From assembly GCF_026914185.1 (NCBI RefSeq), contig NC_070565.1, positions 1,550,001-1,614,000 of the forward strand: a stretch of DNA of 64,000 nucleotides, given 5' to 3'. This stretch comes from Puccinia triticina. Lineage: Eukaryota; Basidiomycota; Pucciniomycetes; Pucciniales; Pucciniaceae. The notes beneath the pieces were generated by a model, which searched no databases, was not told where the DNA came from, and saw only the letters and a list, made by a program, of their open reading frames with translations. Below, one piece after another: positions 10,314 through 21,429 of this stretch (position 1 is its first letter; every line of letters starts with the position of its first letter). A program made the translations under genes and the position numbers.

Positions 10314-12245
10314 TTAGCAAGTTAATTCGGTTTCGACCGCCGCTGCCCATCTATCACCATCTTTCTTGGCTATTGCTCGCGAGTAAGTCCTGGGGAGTAA
10401 CTGACTCCTCGTCACCGCAGACAGTCCTGTGCTTTCTGGTGATTGGCTGGCTAGGGTATTCTCGGCGACATTCGAACCCAGGACCAAAGCTGAATTGAAG
10501 ATCATGGGCGGTACATCTTCAGTGTTGAGGAGTTTGTCTAATGGGCGCCGAACAGGCGCAACTTCAGGGACTGATGCCAATTCGTTATCGTGTTGGGGAA
10601 CCTGAGGGTTATCACCGCCATTGTTGAGAATCTTATTGAGAGAGGATGATAGTGTCAGTTTAGGTTTGATTGGTTCCGGGGGGTTTACGGAAAGCTGATT
10701 GGAATAAGGGAAAGTTGCAATGGATGACTCGAAGAAGGTGTTGTTAGTCGGCACCCAAAAAATCCATCCCTTGCCCCCTTGAACATAGCCGACAAGATTG
10801 CAGCGCCAGGCACGTTGATCGGTCTTCCCCGCTCGGTAAACTTCTGGTTTGTGCACAAAAGCCACCTCGCCGAAAGCCCGGAGTCGATCCAAGAGGGGTT
10901 TCTTATCAAACATAAGCTCAATGGGTGTTTTATCGCCAGTTAGAGAGTTGATCATCCGATTGTGAGTGAAGTAACCCCATAGGTAAGCGAATCCCCAAAA
11001 TTTGGTTGGCAGCCCTGAGGCCACCAGCGCTGTGCGAGCCATCTCACCAACCGTTCGGTGGAGCCTCTCAGCCGCTCCGTTCTGTTCGGGTTCATAAGGC
11101 ATTGAATGTTGGTGTTCAATTCCCTTGTCTTGCAGCCACGCTAGAAAAGCTTTTGACGTGAATTCGCCGCCCCCGTCCGTTCGAAATCGTTTGAGTTTCT
11201 TCCCGGTAAGTCGCTCCATCCGCTCAATGTACCTTTTAAAATTTAAGCACACTTCGCTTTTGGCCTTCAGCAAAAAACCTTCGGAGTAAGTGCTGGCAAG
11301 ATCGCGAAAGACAACCAGGTACTTCACCCCATTGAAGCCCTCTATAAATGGTCCCAATACGTCCGAAACAATGATGTCCATTGGTTTCAGAGTTGAATCT
11401 TCAGAGAGGCGCGAGCCTCGATTGCGCTTACTCTTGCTCACTAAGCAGTCTTCACAAACGAAGTCTTTGTTTGTTAACTTATCTGGCAAGCCGGGCAAGC
11501 TTCCCAGCGCGCACATGCGAATGATTCGTTTAAGGCTGATGTGGCCCAGGCGACGATGCCACATGAGAGCGTCGGAGTTTTTAATTGAGGCATCAAAAGC
11601 CGTAATTGCAAGAGGGGTAGCAGTCGAGACAGTATCGATCTTAGGGGCAGGAGGTACAATAACAAAGGGCAACGGAGACGTGCGAAAGAGAACTGGAACC
11701 TGCCAACGACGGTTGATGGAGTAAGATCGAAAACCGAAACCGTTGGGAAAGTGTACTGACGCTGTCCCATGATCAGAGATGTGTAATTTTCCACCGCCGA
11801 GCCTGAGTGTTTCGGCCGAGAGTAGGGTGCAGTTCGCAGCGGGGCTGTAATACACATTGTTGAGCGTGATGGATCCCGATCTGTTTGCAAGTTTCATCTT
11901 TCCAACCATCGTAATAAAAGATTGTGACCCTCGAGTTGCCACAGTTAAAGGGATAGGATTGGAGAGAGTGATATGATCAAAAAGCAACGATAGATCGTTG
12001 GTGAATGTGTGAGATGCACATGAGTCCAAACCAAAGAAACGACCCCCTTGCTGGATTAGACGGTCGATGTCTTCCTGCGCCACCTCTGGGCGCGGCCTAT
12101 CCTCGATGACTGACGCAAAAGTCGAGTTGTCAGATAGATTGGCGGACAAGGAGGCTTCGGGATGTGATAGGCGTCGGCAGTTTGATTGCAAGGAAGAAAG
12201 TGGGGCATGAGATGTAGGGGCGACGAGGTCGAAAGTCCCGGCCAT
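10314..12245 (-). CDS. Copia protease and integrase frame
   Basis: A 643-residue frame. The protease signature is FGLDSCASHTF (Asp about 74), a variant of the D-S/T-G-A motif with Cys in place of Gly. The GAG-pre-integrase segment contains WHRRLGHISL and CEDCLVSK, the zinc-binding part. The integrase core shows VSDVLGPF, FRTDGGGEF and EQNGAAERLHR, giving the D, D and E residues. The end (KDGDRWAAAVETELTC) is already the start of reverse transcriptase, then a stop occurs and the next frame takes over. No CCHC zinc knuckle or Gag domain precedes the protease. It would process the polyprotein and insert the cDNA. Confidence 0.88.
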   Translation of the reverse strand: MAGTFDLVAPTSHAPLSSLQSNCRRLSHPEASLSANLSDNSTFASVIEDRPRPEVAQEDIDRLIQQGGRFFGLDSCASHTFTNDLSLLFDHITLSNPIPLTVATRGSQSFITMVGKMKLANRSGSITLNNVYYSPAANCTLLSAETLRLGGGKLHISDHGTASVHFPNGFGFRSYSINRRWQVPVLFRTSPLPFVIVPPAPKIDTVSTATPLAITAFDASIKNSDALMWHRRLGHISLKRIIRMCALGSLPGLPDKLTNKDFVCEDCLVSKSKRNRGSRLSEDSTLKPMDIIVSDVLGPFIEGFNGVKYLVVFRDLASTYSEGFLLKAKSEVCLNFKRYIERMERLTGKKLKRFRTDGGGEFTSKAFLAWLQDKGIEHQHSMPYEPEQNGAAERLHRTVGEMARTALVASGLPTKFWGFAYLWGYFTHNRMINSLTGDKTPIELMFDKKPLLDRLRAFGEVAFVHKPEVYRAGKTDQRAWRCNLVGYVQGGKGWIFWVPTNNTFFESSIATFPYSNQLSVNPPEPIKPKLTLSSSLNKILNNGGDNPQVPQHDNELASVPEVAPVRRPLDKLLNTEDVPPMIFNSALVLGSNVAENTLASQSPESTGLSAVTRSQLLPRTYSRAIAKKDGDRWAAAVETELTC

Positions 12246-12541
12246 GTTGTGGAGAGTGGTGTAAGTGGATGATGGTTTGAAGGTGTGTTCGACCCTGTGA
12301 AGTCGATCCCGCAGTTAAGGTAGACCAGTGATGACACGAGCCTGTAACAGCCTAAGTATTCGACGATCCAACGGATTGAGTGATGTGTTGACCTCGTGCA
12401 GTCAATCCCACAGTGAATGCGGATCGATTATTGCGGTCGGTATCGTGGTTGTGAATAATGATGTGGTTTAGTGTTATCGCTTGCAAGCGGACTCTCAGAA
12501 AAATATAGCACCGTGTTCAGCAAGAATGAGGGCTCATAACC

Positions 12542-12821
12542 TCTTACGCTCTGGGATGCCGGTGAAGAGAAAACAAGAGAGAGTATGGATTTCGTCATCA
12601 CAGAGCTAACAATGAGAGAAAAGCAAAGACAAAAAGATAAAAGTGGAAGAAACATCACGGTGCTTACCTGGGATGCCGGTGAAGAGAAAACAAGAGAGAG
12701 TGAGGAAAAGAAGAGTTCACCGGCACCCAGGGGAGGAGTCTTTTAGAGTAACAGAGAAACAGGATATAAACATGCTCTAAATACATATGCTAATACTGAA
12801 ATATAACCCTATACCATAACA
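12542..12821 (-). repeat. 5' LTR of the Copia element
   Basis: Near-identical partner of 8294-8573, carrying the element promoter on the minus strand. It is followed on its right by the target duplication CCCAG at 12822-12826. Confidence 0.9.
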
Positions 12822-13048
12822 CCCAGCGCGTGTCACCTCGTTTGAGGGTTCATCACTCCAGCAGGCCTCGTTTCAGAGTAGGCGGGTGTCCCGCTGCCGT
12901 GTATTCTGGGCTTGCGAGTCATTGCGGGCCGGCCCACCGTCCGCCCGCGTCTGTGAGAGGGCTCCTGGGCGGGCCGGCCCACTGTCCAACGGGTCGGCCA
13001 TGTCCTCGCCGAGCCATGTTCCCTCTTGGTTGGCTCTGGCTCACCACC

Positions 13049-15262
13049 ATGCCTCCACCGGACGACGACTGCCACGAGCCACCCATCGAGCACCCTCCCG
13101 TCGGCGGAGGCAGCAAGACTTTCCTCAAACCATTCGTCAAGGGCGTTGCCAGCGCCGGCAGGAGCGTCGGCGCTGGGATCTATCATGCTGGAAAGGTGGT
13201 CGATGCCATCACTGAGTTTCGTCCCTTTTCATCTTAATATGTCCTCGTCCGACTCTCACAACTAACACAATTCACCCCCCGCCTTAGTCTCACCGAACGC
13301 ATCTCGTTGCCGCGGAACGCCGCCACCCCCAACCTGTCTGCCGCATCTCATGCCGAATTTGGACCGCCACTCGACTCGTCGTCAGCTCTTTCTCTGCTTT
13401 GACCTTTGTTTATGTGTATCTGCTGATTCTCCATCACTCTTTACGATTGGGCTGCAGAGAAGTCGTCACTGAGGAGCGGCGTGAGAAATCCAGGCGATTC
13501 AGGGCCTTCAAGAAGGGTCAATCTCTCCTCTATCTTTGGCCAACCTACTCTGGATCTTCTAAATATTGTTTGACCTCTAGCAGGAAGTTCTGGCCCCGGT
13601 AATTCGAGTGATGCCGGTAGTGAGGGCTACATTTCTCAGCCCGGTTTTTCGAGACTGGATTCACTCGAGCTTTCTCGAGACGAGTTTCCACCGCTGGACA
13701 ACCATCACATGAGGTATTGCAACGACCATTACATCTTGACTCGAACCGGCTTGTTAAAAATTTTCCGTCTTGTGGAATCAAATAGCCGGGTGTGTTACAG
13801 TCGAGCCCAGACAGACCATATCGGACTTTTCAAATGCGACGACGAAGAGCCGGAGATCTCGTTTGTCAACAACTCCGATGATGAGATCAGGGGTCCAGCC
13901 GATCGAAGGGACGCCGTCTATAATTACGAGGCCGTCTTCCCCAAATCCAGGTCACAGACTGTCTGCAAGATGGCATTTGCCAAACGTCGCCATACTATCC
14001 AGATCCCTCAGGATTACAACCTCTTTCCTGTCAGACACTCCATGTTGAGTCTCCATTGTTTTTTGTTACGTTGCCTGACGCCCGATGAAAGAGACTCAAC
14101 ATGGGAATTTTTTATTGCTGTTTTCGCTTTGTTCTCAAAACAGAAGGAAGCAGAACTTGGAGGTCCAGCTGGTTTGGAAGTATTGACTGCTAAAAAAGAT
14201 GGAGCAAGAACAGAGATTGGTGCTGGAGGCTTTCAAGGTGAACAATGCATTGATGCATTCCTACTCAACTGAGCAAATCAGACAGGAACTTGACTTTCTC
14301 CTGTCGCCTACTAGGTGCTTGAAGAGCAGTATGATTCGACCGCAAAGGAAGCCGAGATCAAGTCTCGAGAGGTCAAGGACCGACTGGAAGGTTATTTGGA
14401 GCAGAACAAGATGGCGACTGAGCTGCTTTCGTTCTTGCCCGCGGACCCGCTCATGCCCAGCCACTCGAAAACTGCTCCAGCCACTAGTAATGAGCACCAC
14501 CACCAGCGGCACCCGTCGGGGGATGCGTTCCATCAGCACTATCAGCAACACCAACTGTCGGTTTCGTCCCGCGCATTTAGCTGGGATAAGGTTGACCCCC
14601 AGACCTGGGAGCTGTTCAAGCAGCTTACCAGCTCCGGAGAGGTCCTGCGTCAACGCCGCCACGAGGTCTCCAACAAGCGCCGGATGATGGAACACCACGT
14701 CGACGAGTTAACCAAGCAAGCCGGCCTGCATCGTGCCTCCTCTTGTCGGGATGATCCTTCGCGTCGTCTCCCACCGAAAGACCCTGTTGCCGAGGAGCCA
14801 GAACAGCCAAACAAGCTCCTCAAGAAAGAGAAACGCAAGGCGGGCGCAATCGTGGCCGGGGGCCAATACGCAGATCAGGAGCAGGACAAAGAGGAGCGGG
14901 GGGCCGAGTCGGCAGACGCGAAGCTGGTGATCGCCATGGCTGAGGAGGTAATCTCGAAAATCGAACGGGACCCGAGTCTGCAGGTGGCCGAGTTCATCGA
15001 GTTGGTCGTTGTTGCCGGTCTTTCAAGACTCATTACCTCCCTCGCCGCCTCCCTCGGGTCCCTTCTTCGCGCTATCCTCCGCGCCTTGCTTCTCTTCTTC
15101 GTCAGACAGATCCATCGTGTCGCTCGCTATCTCGATCTCGACGACCAACAACTCGGCCTCAATCATCGTCCGCATTCCAATCTACTCGTCCCGCCTCAGT
15201 CCCCTCATCCTTCCTCCTCTTCTGACCATTCAACCTCTCCCGAAGACCCTCCTCGCCAGTAA
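13049..15262 (+). CDS. Unrecognised fungal protein with coiled coil and hydrophobic C-terminal region (multi-exon)
   Basis: I do not recognise the family. The proposed start is the ATG at 13049 (MPPPDDDCHEPP), followed by a Gly/Ser/Ala-rich first exon up to about 13216. The intron 13217 to about 13291 joins in frame to TERISLPRNAATPNLS. Further coding pieces are seen at about 13585-13711 (Ser/Gly-rich, DSLELSRDEFPPLDN), 13789-14040, 14199-14239 (MEQEQRLVLEAFK) and 14315-15262, the last joining in phase to the previous one. The final exon has a charged predicted helix (KEAEIKSREVKDRLEGYLEQ), a His/Gln-rich linker, the motif DPQTWELFKQL and, in the last 110 residues, a hydrophobic segment (LVVVAGLSRLITSLAASLGS) that may bind membrane. 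Exon borders in the middle are not settled. The Copia insertion lies 228 bp upstream of the start. Confidence 0.5.
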
Positions 15263-16311
15263 CCTTTCCTTCGCTCTTCTGCATGACACTAGATCAGCTT
15301 TGTTAGTCCCCTTGCACTTTTATTTATTTATTTTCCATCTATTACTCTATCTATTGTTAAATATTTGCCGACAAAGACTCCCTCTTGATTTCCTTCATCC
15401 GCCGAACCCTTCTCTAAATGTGAGGATATGCAAATTGTCTAATTTCACTTGTACTCTAGCGCATGGTTTTTTTCGTTCAGTGTATGTACAACGTATATCT
15501 CACCTTTGATTGCATCTACGTAGACTTCTATACCGTTGTGGAAACATTAGGTTGTCTTCCGTCTTTCAGTTTGGAGAAATGGTAGACCAGAACCATGGGG
15601 TTAGAAACTTCTGATTGCCATTGGTCTGCCACATTGACCGGGCTGAACAGATCTGCAATGTTGACCGATGTCAATCAGTGGTGATGCCGGTCTTGCTGAA
15701 GTCAAGGAGACCCAATGACATATCGACGGAGCTCACCGTTTGATGACCATTATGACTCTTGGCTGGCTGTCCAGCTGGCCGGACTGTCCTTGAGCTGACC
15801 TCACACCAATCAATTGACCTTGGCGGGCAGATTGCGATGGTATGCAGTCAGGGTGGCCGGCTTCTGGCAGTTCGAAATCGCGCCCGCCGTGTATGTAGGG
15901 ACTTCTAAAAAGTTCAGCCCCAAACAAGCTAGATGGAACTGGAGTTCTGAAGAAGAATCAAGAGGAACCGGTCGTAGCCCTGCTACAGACCCAGAAACTC
16001 CAGCTATGTATCCTCCTCCAGTGCGGCTGGCCTCCCCCCCTCCCCAGGAGATCATGTCAAGCTCCCGTGCACCCCCCTCGACTTCGCTACTCACCAGTGC
16101 TCCTCAGCATCATCCCCTTTGTAGTGTCCTTTCGCAACCAATCACTGTGATTTTGTTAAATCAAACCAGATGAATTTAATTGTTCAAACAAACCCTCCGT
16201 TCATTCCAGTCAAATCAAGATACTAGTTTACCTCCAAGAGGGATACCTTTTCTGTTACTCAAGTCATCGAACCTACATCACGCTTTCTTTGCCTCCCATT
16301 CAATACACGCC
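15263..16311. other. Intergenic stretch without recognisable genes
   Basis: The first part is T/C-rich and probably contains the 3' untranslated region of the preceding gene. Open frames at 15733-16173 overlap on both strands and show no family features. I see no transposon ends here. Confidence 0.5.
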
Positions 16312-17710
16312 ATGCTTTCGAAGCGCCAACGACTAGCCTCTCTTGTTTGGGGCTGCTTTCAAGCGACTTGCTACATAGGTATTTTCATCTATATCCCTAG
16401 ATATCCCTTCTCCTAACTGATGTATTCGCAATCCCCAAGCTTTCTGGTTCACTAATATTGTATCTCAAAAAACGCAACCCACTTTCTTCATGTTTTCCTC
16501 CAGGTGCTACGAATCAAATCCTTTCGAGTTCCAGAATAATTTCCGAAAACGTACGCGAAATTTCAGATTCCCAAGCAGCCACGCGTCCAGTCGCCCAAAA
16601 TCGTAAGCTACATTTCTCCCCACTTGGTAACCTGAGCTCAAAAAACCAAAGAAATTGATTGAGGCTTATTGAATCTGTCATCCATAGAGGTCGCCGTCAA
16701 TTCAGTTTGGGGACAACAAAGTAAGTAGATGTCATGCCATCATTCTCCTTTCAGCATTTCCACAATTTCGAAAACTGATCTTAGAAACATTGTAATAAAT
16801 AACCGTGCAAGAAGCACTGAATGAGGGATTCGAAATTTTGCATGATGAGGTTTCAATGTTCAAGAAAATAGTTGAAAAAAGAGTTCCTTGGTCATTGTTC
16901 CATTGGAACAAGGATGTAAGAAAGGAAAGACAAAGCAAAAATGAATGGGATACGACTTTCCGGGAAACCCTTCAACAACTAGACGCGATTTGCCAACTCT
17001 TAAATCATTCTAGGCGATATCGGTTGTTCAAGCCCACTGAGAAGCGTTTAGTGCTTGCACCGTCACCACTAGACAGGCTATACAATCACATAGATCAAAA
17101 TTTCAAAAGATTTTACACAGGGATTGAGTTTGTATTCTATTCAAATCTATGCGTCCGCCAATTTTTCAAAATTGAGATTTCCAATTGATTGCAATCTTCT
17201 TCCAGACCAGATCAGCCCTATGAACCCATGGGGACCAGCTACCCTAAATCAATCAGAAAATTAAGCACAAACGAGGAAAGACTGTACGCCGGATCGGCAA
17301 AATTTCTTGCAGGCACCTTTCCTGAGCCCGGAAAATTGGAAGGGGTTGCTCTGGATACGGTCGTGGATTTGGTTAAACGGGGATGGCTCAAAACTTTAAA
17401 CAATCTGTTGCACAAAATCATGCCAATTGAAGTGGCGCGCGAAGCATTTCCCCCCGACAAATCTTATGAGTGTGAAGCTATGGAGGCCCTTTTTGTCCAG
17501 CAATCGGTGTTCAAAACAGTTGAATTGCTTTCTGCGAGCCAATTGATCCCTCCAGAATATGTCCAAGAGTTCTTGAAAATGAAGGATACAAAAGAATTAG
17601 TTGAAATACATGCCCAAGCAGTTAGGAATGTTTGCCTTACTAACCTCTCAAAACTATCTGATTTTTTGCATCATTACCGTGATTCCAGCCAGTGGCTCCT
17701 CCTCACATGA
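16312..17710 (+). CDS. Unrecognised protein with hydrophobic N-terminus, possibly secreted
   Basis: Five exons (16312-16378, 16504-16602, 16688-16720, 16812-17127, 17206-17710) join in frame to 339 residues. All junctions have GT/AG; the donors GTAAGC and GTAAGT at 16603 and 16721 are strong, and the fourth donor (GTTTGT) was chosen because it keeps the frame. The protein begins MLSKRQRLASLVWGCFQATC, basic then hydrophobic, compatible with a signal peptide or anchor. The remainder is soluble, Leu- and Lys-rich and probably helical. No catalytic motif or known domain is visible. In rusts, families of this kind are often lineage-specific and some are effectors, but nothing here proves that. The start codon is the only Met before the hydrophobic stretch in this frame. 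Confidence 0.6.
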
Positions 17711-17732
17711 TGTGGCATCTGGTGAAAATCAT

Positions 17733-17790
17733 TTCTATATTACAACTTTTTTTAATTCAGCCTTCTATATTACAACTTTTTTTAATTCAG
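17733..17790. repeat. Two-copy direct repeat after the gene
   Basis: A 28-bp AT-rich unit starting TTCTATATTACAAC and ending TTTAATTCAG occurs twice, separated by CC. It lies about 20 bp downstream of the stop codon at 17710. Confidence 0.85.
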
Positions 17791-19129
17791 CTACAGGATG
17801 ATAACCCTAATATTTTTATCTGAAACAGTCATAAACAGTCATGGAGTGACTTATATGATATAAATTTTGGGCCTTGATTAATTGACTACCTAAAATTTGA
17901 TTCCCAACTACCAAACACTGTTTACGCCGGGAGGACCGCTCCCCAATGTTGCGCCCGTGTTGTGTGGACCAAAAATTGACCCAGGCGCATTTTGGTAGTC
18001 AGACTCAGACATCAAAAATGAAAATACCAAAAGGTAGTTGGATATGCAATTTTTGCAAAGAATTAAAATAAAAAAAAACCGTAACTCCTTCACGAGCACA
18101 TGGTGAGCTGCATGGGATTAGCACACCTGAGGAATGGGGTTTGCTACTGTGCGCTGTGGTGGTTTATGTAGGCAAGCAGCGTAGAATGTCCGATCACCAC
18201 AGCATGGGCAGAAATGCAGTGGGGCGGCTGAGCAAATGCTCAGTCTTTCAGAATACAGAGGTTGATGCTCCAGGTGCCAAAAGGCACAGGGGAAAAACAT
18301 ACTCTGTATTAGATGGTTTCTTTATCAGCAAGTTCACAAACATGTAACTAGTGATAATCTCATTCCACAGTCCACATTGTTATTAGCTATACCCTAAATT
18401 GTCTTGTTAAATAGCCGTACCAGTTTTCATGTTAGATTTTCTTTAAAAACTCAATTGTGTTTGCTTCAACTCACTGCTCCTCTCAACAAAATGTCTCTAG
18501 GTCTGATTCCTATCTTTTCTCAGCTTAACCTCTCCTTGTTCTCATACTTTTCATATCTCTAGGTTTGTCGTGTTTGCCCATCTGCCACCGCCTCTACCTT
18601 GTGTCTGACCATGCATACCACACCAAAGGCATGTTTGAAAAGTAACTCAACAACTCAATTTTGTTTGCTTCAACTCACTTCTCCTCTCAATAAACTGTTT
18701 CTAGGTTTGTGTGGTTGCCCGTCTGCCACCGTCTCTAGCTTGTGTCTGACCGTGCATACCACATCAAAGACTTTTTGGTCTTATACTCTGATGCAACACA
18801 TTGTGAGCCCCAAGGTTCATCCCTTCAGACTCAAGACACAGTTTCTAACCCTGTTGTCTTGTCATCTCTACAACAGATGAAACAAGCAACAACTCTCCAA
18901 GGGTGCAAGGCACAGCCAGAGAAGTTAGCAACATCAAGGCAGCTCTGAGTTCCAATTCTTCAATCTTGTGAGTATTTAAGAGACAGCTCTGAGTCAAGAG
19001 AGGAGGCATCAGACTAACACTTCCTTGGACTCTGATGCAATAGCTCACTCCACAAATTCATTCAAGACAGTAAGCACTGGATCAATGCAAAACACAGCTG
19101 CTCACTATTAAGGTGATATTTCAGCAATA
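17791..19129. other. Intergenic sequence with a segmental duplication
   Basis: No gene is supported. Blocks at about 18448-18510 plus 18563-18635 are repeated at about 18648-18770: CAACTCAATT with TTTGCTTCAACTCACT, then CTGCCACCG with TGTGTCTGACC and TGCATACCACA. One translated frame (VSDRAYHIKDFLVLYSDATH) weakly resembles a retrotransposon end but is too short to assign. Confidence 0.5.
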
Positions 19130-19268
19130 GTGGTCTTCAAGATTGAGATCATAAATGCATAAACATAAAATGATAAATGAACTTGGCTGGGATTATGTAA
19201 GTATGTCCCTGCCAAATTCACTGATGATTTTATGTTTATGCATTCATGGTTGTAATTTTGAAGACCAC
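19130..19268. repeat. 139-bp MITE flanked by TA
   Basis: The ends GTGGTCTTCAA and TTGAAGACCAC are inverted repeats, and complementarity continues inward through GCATAAACATAAAAT. TA flanks both sides (19128-19129 and 19269-19270), as for Tc1/mariner-like non-autonomous elements. No coding capacity. Confidence 0.75.
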
Positions 19269-19939
19269 TAATGCTGCATGCATGAATTTCACTTTTTTGA
19301 AGAAAATGCAAATTGAAAGGGAAATTGTGAGGTCAACAAGATTTTATGGGGAGGTACCCACTGTTATGAGCCGTGGTGTGGGCTCCGCAGCGCAGGCTTC
19401 CATGTGCATAAATTACATGTCACAGAAGGCACTCTCAAGTCAGGATGCAAATGGGTCGGGTCGACCTGGAGGCGACCCAAGACCCGCCAGGTCTCAGGTT
19501 GGGTTTGGGTAGCCTGACAGCTGAAAAACCAATTTCCAACCCAACCCGGCAAGACCCAATTGTCAATTGGGTTTGGGTTTAGGCAGGCCGATTCCATTTT
19601 GGGTTGGCCCGATGACCCAACTATGACCCGGTAATGATTAAGTCAGCTGTAATCGCCGATGAGGAAATCCTACCATGCCAGGCGGTAGGCAGTTGGTGGA
19701 GGGGAATGAAAAGAGAAAACCTAAGTTGTGTATGCCCTCCGGGGTGATTGGCTGAAAAAGAGCGCTGAGAGTTGTGTAGCGTTTGGGGGGGGGGATGATT
19801 TACGACGGCTGGAATTGCGCGTCAGCGGTGTTTTAGTTGATAGAGGAGCCGGGGATACTGCCGGCGGGGGTGTGATCAAAACCAGAAGGTGGAGAAGATC
19901 GGCGTTGCGGGGTAGTGAACTTAGACACTGCCAGAATAT

Positions 19940-20127
19940 TTGGCTGGGTTGAAGCCATTCCAGTTTAACTGGGATGCACTCAACCAATTTAAAATGGGTT
20001 GATCTCAACCAATGAAATATAAACCCAAAGGGGGACCCTTGGACTTATATTTCATCAGTTGAGATCAACCAAGTTGAAATTGGTTGAGTGCATCCCAGTT
20101 TAACTGGGATAACCTCAGCCCAGCCAA
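19940..20127. repeat. 188-bp foldback MITE within the hAT-like element
   Basis: The sequence is one long imperfect palindrome. Both arms start TTGGCTGGG and contain CCAGTTTAACTGG (itself a palindrome) followed by GATGCACTCAACCAATTT. A short flank ATT or TT may be the target duplication. No coding capacity. Confidence 0.75.
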
Positions 20128-20501
20128 TTACGCTGGCAGTGAGAAGACGTGGGATTCTGAGAATACAGGCAGAAGACGCCAGGAACAATAAACTTTGAAT
20201 TTGATGGAAGACTGAAAAATATGGTTCAGAGTAGGTCCATGCCGCTCCAAAGCCTGAGTTTGAACTGAGCTCAAACTTTGGAGTTTGTGACATCTAGCAG
20301 ACATCTCATCACAACCTAGCGCGCATGCACACGCTACAACAATTAGACAACTGAAACAAAACAAGACAAAAAGAAAACAAAACCAAAAACATGGAAGAGA
20401 ATAGAAAGAGGAAGAAATCCTGAAACGCCTTGAGGATGCGCGCCACGCCGCGCTGTCGGACGTGAGAAAGTCTTGAGGGCTGGAGACTGCGCCATAACTC
20501 T

Positions 20502-20580
20502 CATTGAGTCGCGGGACCTAATCAAAGTTTCATTGAGTCGCGGGACCTAATCATATTTCATTGAGTCGCGGGACCTAATG
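20502..20580. repeat. Tandem repeat, three units of about 28-29 bp
   Basis: The unit core CATTGAGTCGCGGGACCTAA occurs at 20502, 20531 and 20559 with short variable spacers. Confidence 0.85.
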
Positions 20581-21429
20581 ACAGCCGCCGGCGCGCACCA
20601 CGCGCAAGAAAAACTTGACCCCCCACGCGTGTACCCATCTGTCCACCACACTGATTGGTGACTTAAGTCTGAGATATCTGATATCCCCTCAACCCACAGT
20701 CACACAGCCACAACAATCACCCATCCTCAAGCCCATCCTGCCCCAAGTCCCAACCATGATAATGTATCTCTCATTGTTTCTGGCTCATCTTAGTATCTTT
20801 TCTTTGATTTTATCTTCATAGGCTCCCCTGTTGTATATACACAAATGCACCAGGACCAGATAGCTAGAAATTGGCACAATTTTATTTCCTTTCTCATTCA
20901 ACAGCCCAAAACGCTTGGGTCACCCCTGACCCAACCCTGACCCAACCCAACCCGCTGCATCCTTAATTGGGTTTGGGTTTGGGCAGCCTGTTTGAGATTT
21001 TGAGCCAACCCGCCTTGACCCAACATTTACCTTGGGTTGGGTTTGGGCACTGTTTTCCAACCCAAACCCAACCCGTTTACATCCTGACTCTCAAGGTTTG
21101 AGAGCCTGGATATCCGGGACTGCCTCCTCATCCTGCAATCAACCATATAGGATCCAGAAACCCCAGACCCCAGACTTCATCTTCCTCTCCACCAAACAGA
21201 CCATAACACTTGCCTACTGATCATATTCATGTGTATGTTAAGTCATACCCAATCCAACTAGCTTCACAAGTTTCTGGAAGCAATCCTTGGGAAACCTTGG
21301 TGAAGAGTGTCCTGAGGATTGGTGTTCAAAATCATCCTCAGGACAACTTCCCAAAACATGTCCTGATGATGGGTTTTTTTGAGCTGGATAATGTACTCTT
21401 GGGGTGCTCTTGGTGCAGATGGGTCCTCA

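Larger units (their letters stand above)
8294..12821 (-). mobile_element. Young Copia-type LTR retrotransposon lacking an evident gag
   Basis: Two 280-bp LTRs (8294-8573 and 12542-12821) flank pol reading frames on the minus strand, and a 5-bp duplication CCCAG lies on both sides (8289-8293 and 12822-12826). By eye the LTRs differ at two positions, implying a recent insertion. The order protease, integrase, reverse transcriptase, RNase H is that of Ty1/Copia. A purine tract GAGGGGGTGGC (8574-8584) abuts the 3' LTR, and GGTTATGAGCCC next to the 5' LTR may be the primer-binding site. Fewer than 100 codons precede the protease, so no recognisable Gag is present. Confidence 0.93.
19440..21087. 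mobile_element. hAT-like non-autonomous element with 8-bp target duplication
   Basis: The left end TCAGGATGCAAATGGGTC and the right end complement TCAGGATGTAAACGGGTT are inverted repeats. CTCTCAAG is duplicated exactly at 19432-19439 and 21088-21095, the 8-bp length of hAT elements. The subterminal regions repeat GGGTTTGGGTTTGGGC-like words in both orientations. No transposase frame is seen. A foldback element (19940-20127) and a tandem repeat (20502-20580) lie inside. Confidence 0.82.
19362..21208. repeat. Repeat copy resembling a solo LTR, split by a hAT-like insertion
   Basis: The outer parts, 19362-19439 (starting TGTTATGAGCC) and 21088-21208 (ending CCATAACA), together match the uninterrupted 188-bp copy at 50225-50412. 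The TGTTATG start and CATAACA end suggest a solo LTR, although the short terminal inverted repeat would also suit a small DNA element. The 1648-bp interruption is the hAT-like element below. Confidence 0.6.

Noticed and set aside
10145..10498. Plus-strand frames opposite the Copia pol genes
   Set aside because: Antisense to intact protease/integrase/reverse transcriptase frames with clear motifs.
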